Shown here: one piece after another, positions 62,893 to 64,000 of the stretch | Numbering within the stretch: the stretch's first letter is position 1 | How the letters are laid out: every line of letters starts with the position of its first letter | Assembly (NCBI RefSeq): GCF_900103915.1 | Contig: NZ_FNIG01000002.1 | Coordinates: 328,608 to 392,607 of the forward strand | Origin: Tenuibacillus multivorans | GTDB lineage: Bacteria > Bacillota > Bacilli > Bacillales > Alkalibacillaceae | DNA length: 64,000 nucleotides | Direction: 5' to 3' | Position numbers and translations under genes: made by a program | The notes under the pieces: model-generated | Told to the model about the DNA's origin: nothing | The model's database searches: none | The model's input: only the letters and a program-made list of their open reading frames with translations

Positions 62893-63441
62893 CTATCTTA
62901 AAGTTTTTAATGCTCCGCTCCAAGCAATAACTTGGTCTAGCATTGCATTAACATTATCAAGATGTAATTCAGCTGGTTTGAATACGGAAAAGTCTTCAAA
63001 GTCAGTAAATAAGGATAATGTAGGATGTGCACGAACATCAGCGATCATTAATTCGCCCATGATGCCACGTAAATGTTCAGCTGCACGAGCTCCACCAGTT
63101 GATCCATAGCTTACGATACCTGCAGCTTTATTGTTCCATGCTTCACGCGCAAAATCGATAGCATTTTTTAATGAAGCTGAAATGCTGTGATTGTATTCTT
63201 GAACGACGAAGACAAACCCATCTAAGTCTGCCAGTTTTTCATTCCATTTTGCAATACCTGGTTCTTTACCGTCTGTTGTTCCTAAAAACGGTAAATTGTA
63301 ATCCGCAATATCGACAATTTCATAATTTGCGTCGCCGCGTTCATCAGCGATTCCTTTAACCCATTCCCCTACTTGGGGGCTGACACGTCCTTCACGTGTG
63401 CTTCCTAAAATAATTCCGATGTTTAATTTTTCGTTTGTCAT
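62893..63441 (-). CDS. NADPH-dependent FMN reductase family protein
   Basis: A 182-aa flavodoxin-fold reductase (PF03358). The phosphate-binding loop is ILGSTREGRVSPQVG (about 11-25) and the second motif is VVQEYNHSISASLKNAID (about 80-97) with GIVSYGSTGGARAAEHL. It reduces FMN or quinones and azo compounds. AGGAGGT precedes the ATG. It is close to wrbA in the same direction, so both may serve oxidative or quinone stress. Confidence 0.88.
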   Translation of the reverse strand: MTNEKLNIGIILGSTREGRVSPQVGEWVKGIADERGDANYEIVDIADYNLPFLGTTDGKEPGIAKWNEKLADLDGFVFVVQEYNHSISASLKNAIDFAREAWNNKAAGIVSYGSTGGARAAEHLRGIMGELMIADVRAHPTLSLFTDFEDFSVFKPAELHLDNVNAMLDQVIAWSGALKTLR

Positions 63442-63543
63442 GGTTGTACCTCCTATATTCTCAAAACTAACGCCCTAATTCGATTGGGAATTAGGACGCT
63501 AATAACTCTAAGTCCATTTACTTGAACCGAATATTATGTTGTT

Positions 63544-64000
63544 TTAGCCATTTTTAATCTTTGTTGCGACTTCAATCGTACGCTTAGCCTGATGTTTAAC
63601 GGCACCTTCCACATCTTCTACCATACCATTTTCACTTGCTGTTACGCTTGTGCCATAAGGGTTACCGCCAGCGCCAAAGATGACCGGATCAGAGTAACCT
63701 GGTGCTGCAATAATAGCACCCCAGTGCATCATGGATGTATAGATAGCTTGAATGGTTTTCTCTTGACCACCGTGTGGATTTTGTGCTGAAGACATCGCAC
63801 TGACCACTTTGTTGATTGTTTTACCGTTTGCCCATAGTCCACCTTGCATATCAAGGAATTGTTTCATTTGAGAAGGAACGTTACCAAAACGTGTAGGTGT
63901 GCTAAAGATAATTGCATCTGCCCATTCAATGTCATCAGATGTTGCTTCTGGAACATCTTTTGTAGCTTCTGCATGTTCTTTCCAAGCTGGGTTTGAGTCA
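63544..64000 (-). CDS. wrbA: NAD(P)H:quinone oxidoreductase WrbA (5' end outside window)
   Basis: The frame runs to the window edge without a start, so only the C-terminal 151 residues are seen. FSTPTRFGNVPSQMKQFLD (the WrbA FMN-site pattern), FTSTASLHGGQE-equivalent SSAQNPHGGQEKT, and AAPGYSD...GGNPYGTS identify WrbA. It is a tetrameric flavoprotein that reduces quinones by two electrons. The visible end is GC-normal and intact. Confidence 0.9.
   Translation of the reverse strand, partial: DSNPAWKEHAEATKDVPEATSDDIEWADAIIFSTPTRFGNVPSQMKQFLDMQGGLWANGKTINKVVSAMSSAQNPHGGQEKTIQAIYTSMMHWGAIIAAPGYSDPVIFGAGGNPYGTSVTASENGMVEDVEGAVKHQAKRTIEVATKIKNG

Noticed and set aside
1-64000. CRISPR array
   Set aside because: No regularly spaced repeats of 24-37 bp and no cas-like genes were seen.

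Overview
The window looks like the chromosome of a low-GC, spore-forming Firmicute of the Bacillaceae, possibly one of the moderately halophilic genera. The evidence is the AT-rich sequence, strong GGAGG ribosome binding sites with many GTG/TTG starts, a YjcZ-type small protein, a LysM/GH18 spore-type hydrolase, very acidic lipoproteins and PlcR-type regulators. The genus is an inference.

Region 1 (1-3800) is an ABC-2 exporter operon: two permeases, an ATPase and a lipoprotein. A tRNA-Val(GAC) follows at 3826-3898.

Region 2 (3856-38201) is an integrative genomic island of about 34.2 kb inserted in the 3' half of that tRNA. It is bounded by 104-bp direct repeats with one mismatch. A tyrosine integrase, an excisionase-like protein, an XRE repressor and putative arm-type integrase repeats lie at the ends or near the right end. 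No conjugation or phage structural genes are visible. Most of the cargo looks like anti-phage defence. A BREX operon reads leftward: an 81-aa leader gene, brxA, brxB, brxC, pglX, pglZ and a SNF2-type helicase in the place usually held by brxL. A single-chain GmrSD-like (DUF262/DUF1524) type IV restriction enzyme follows in the same operon. Beyond it come a 1579-aa helicase-nuclease, a double winged-helix/nuclease protein, a separate PD-(D/E)XK protein, an HNH protein and a membrane protein. A rightward module (30643-32830) carries small proteins, a putative single-strand-annealing-like protein and a RadC-like protein.

Region 3 (38202-40100), just outside attR, holds a second copy of the double winged-helix/nuclease gene. 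Next to it is a decayed start of the PD-(D/E)XK gene, which suggests an older related insertion at the same locus.

Region 4 (40100-64000) is mixed chromosomal sequence: a GH18 hydrolase with an apparent internal deletion, a cyclase, a TetR-controlled MMPL/YhgE-like pair with two visible operators, a LytTR/DUF3021 pair, transporters, a CPBP protease and a nucleotidyltransferase. At 54905-56073 a PlcR-like regulator diverges from a 40-aa exported-peptide gene, with an exact match to the PlcR-box consensus between them. This looks like an intact peptide quorum-sensing pair. A second regulator of the same class (59933) diverges from VOC and MFS genes. The end of the window has an isolated zinc-type rpsN, a lipoprotein, a DUF5677-like protein, a flavin reductase and a partial wrbA.
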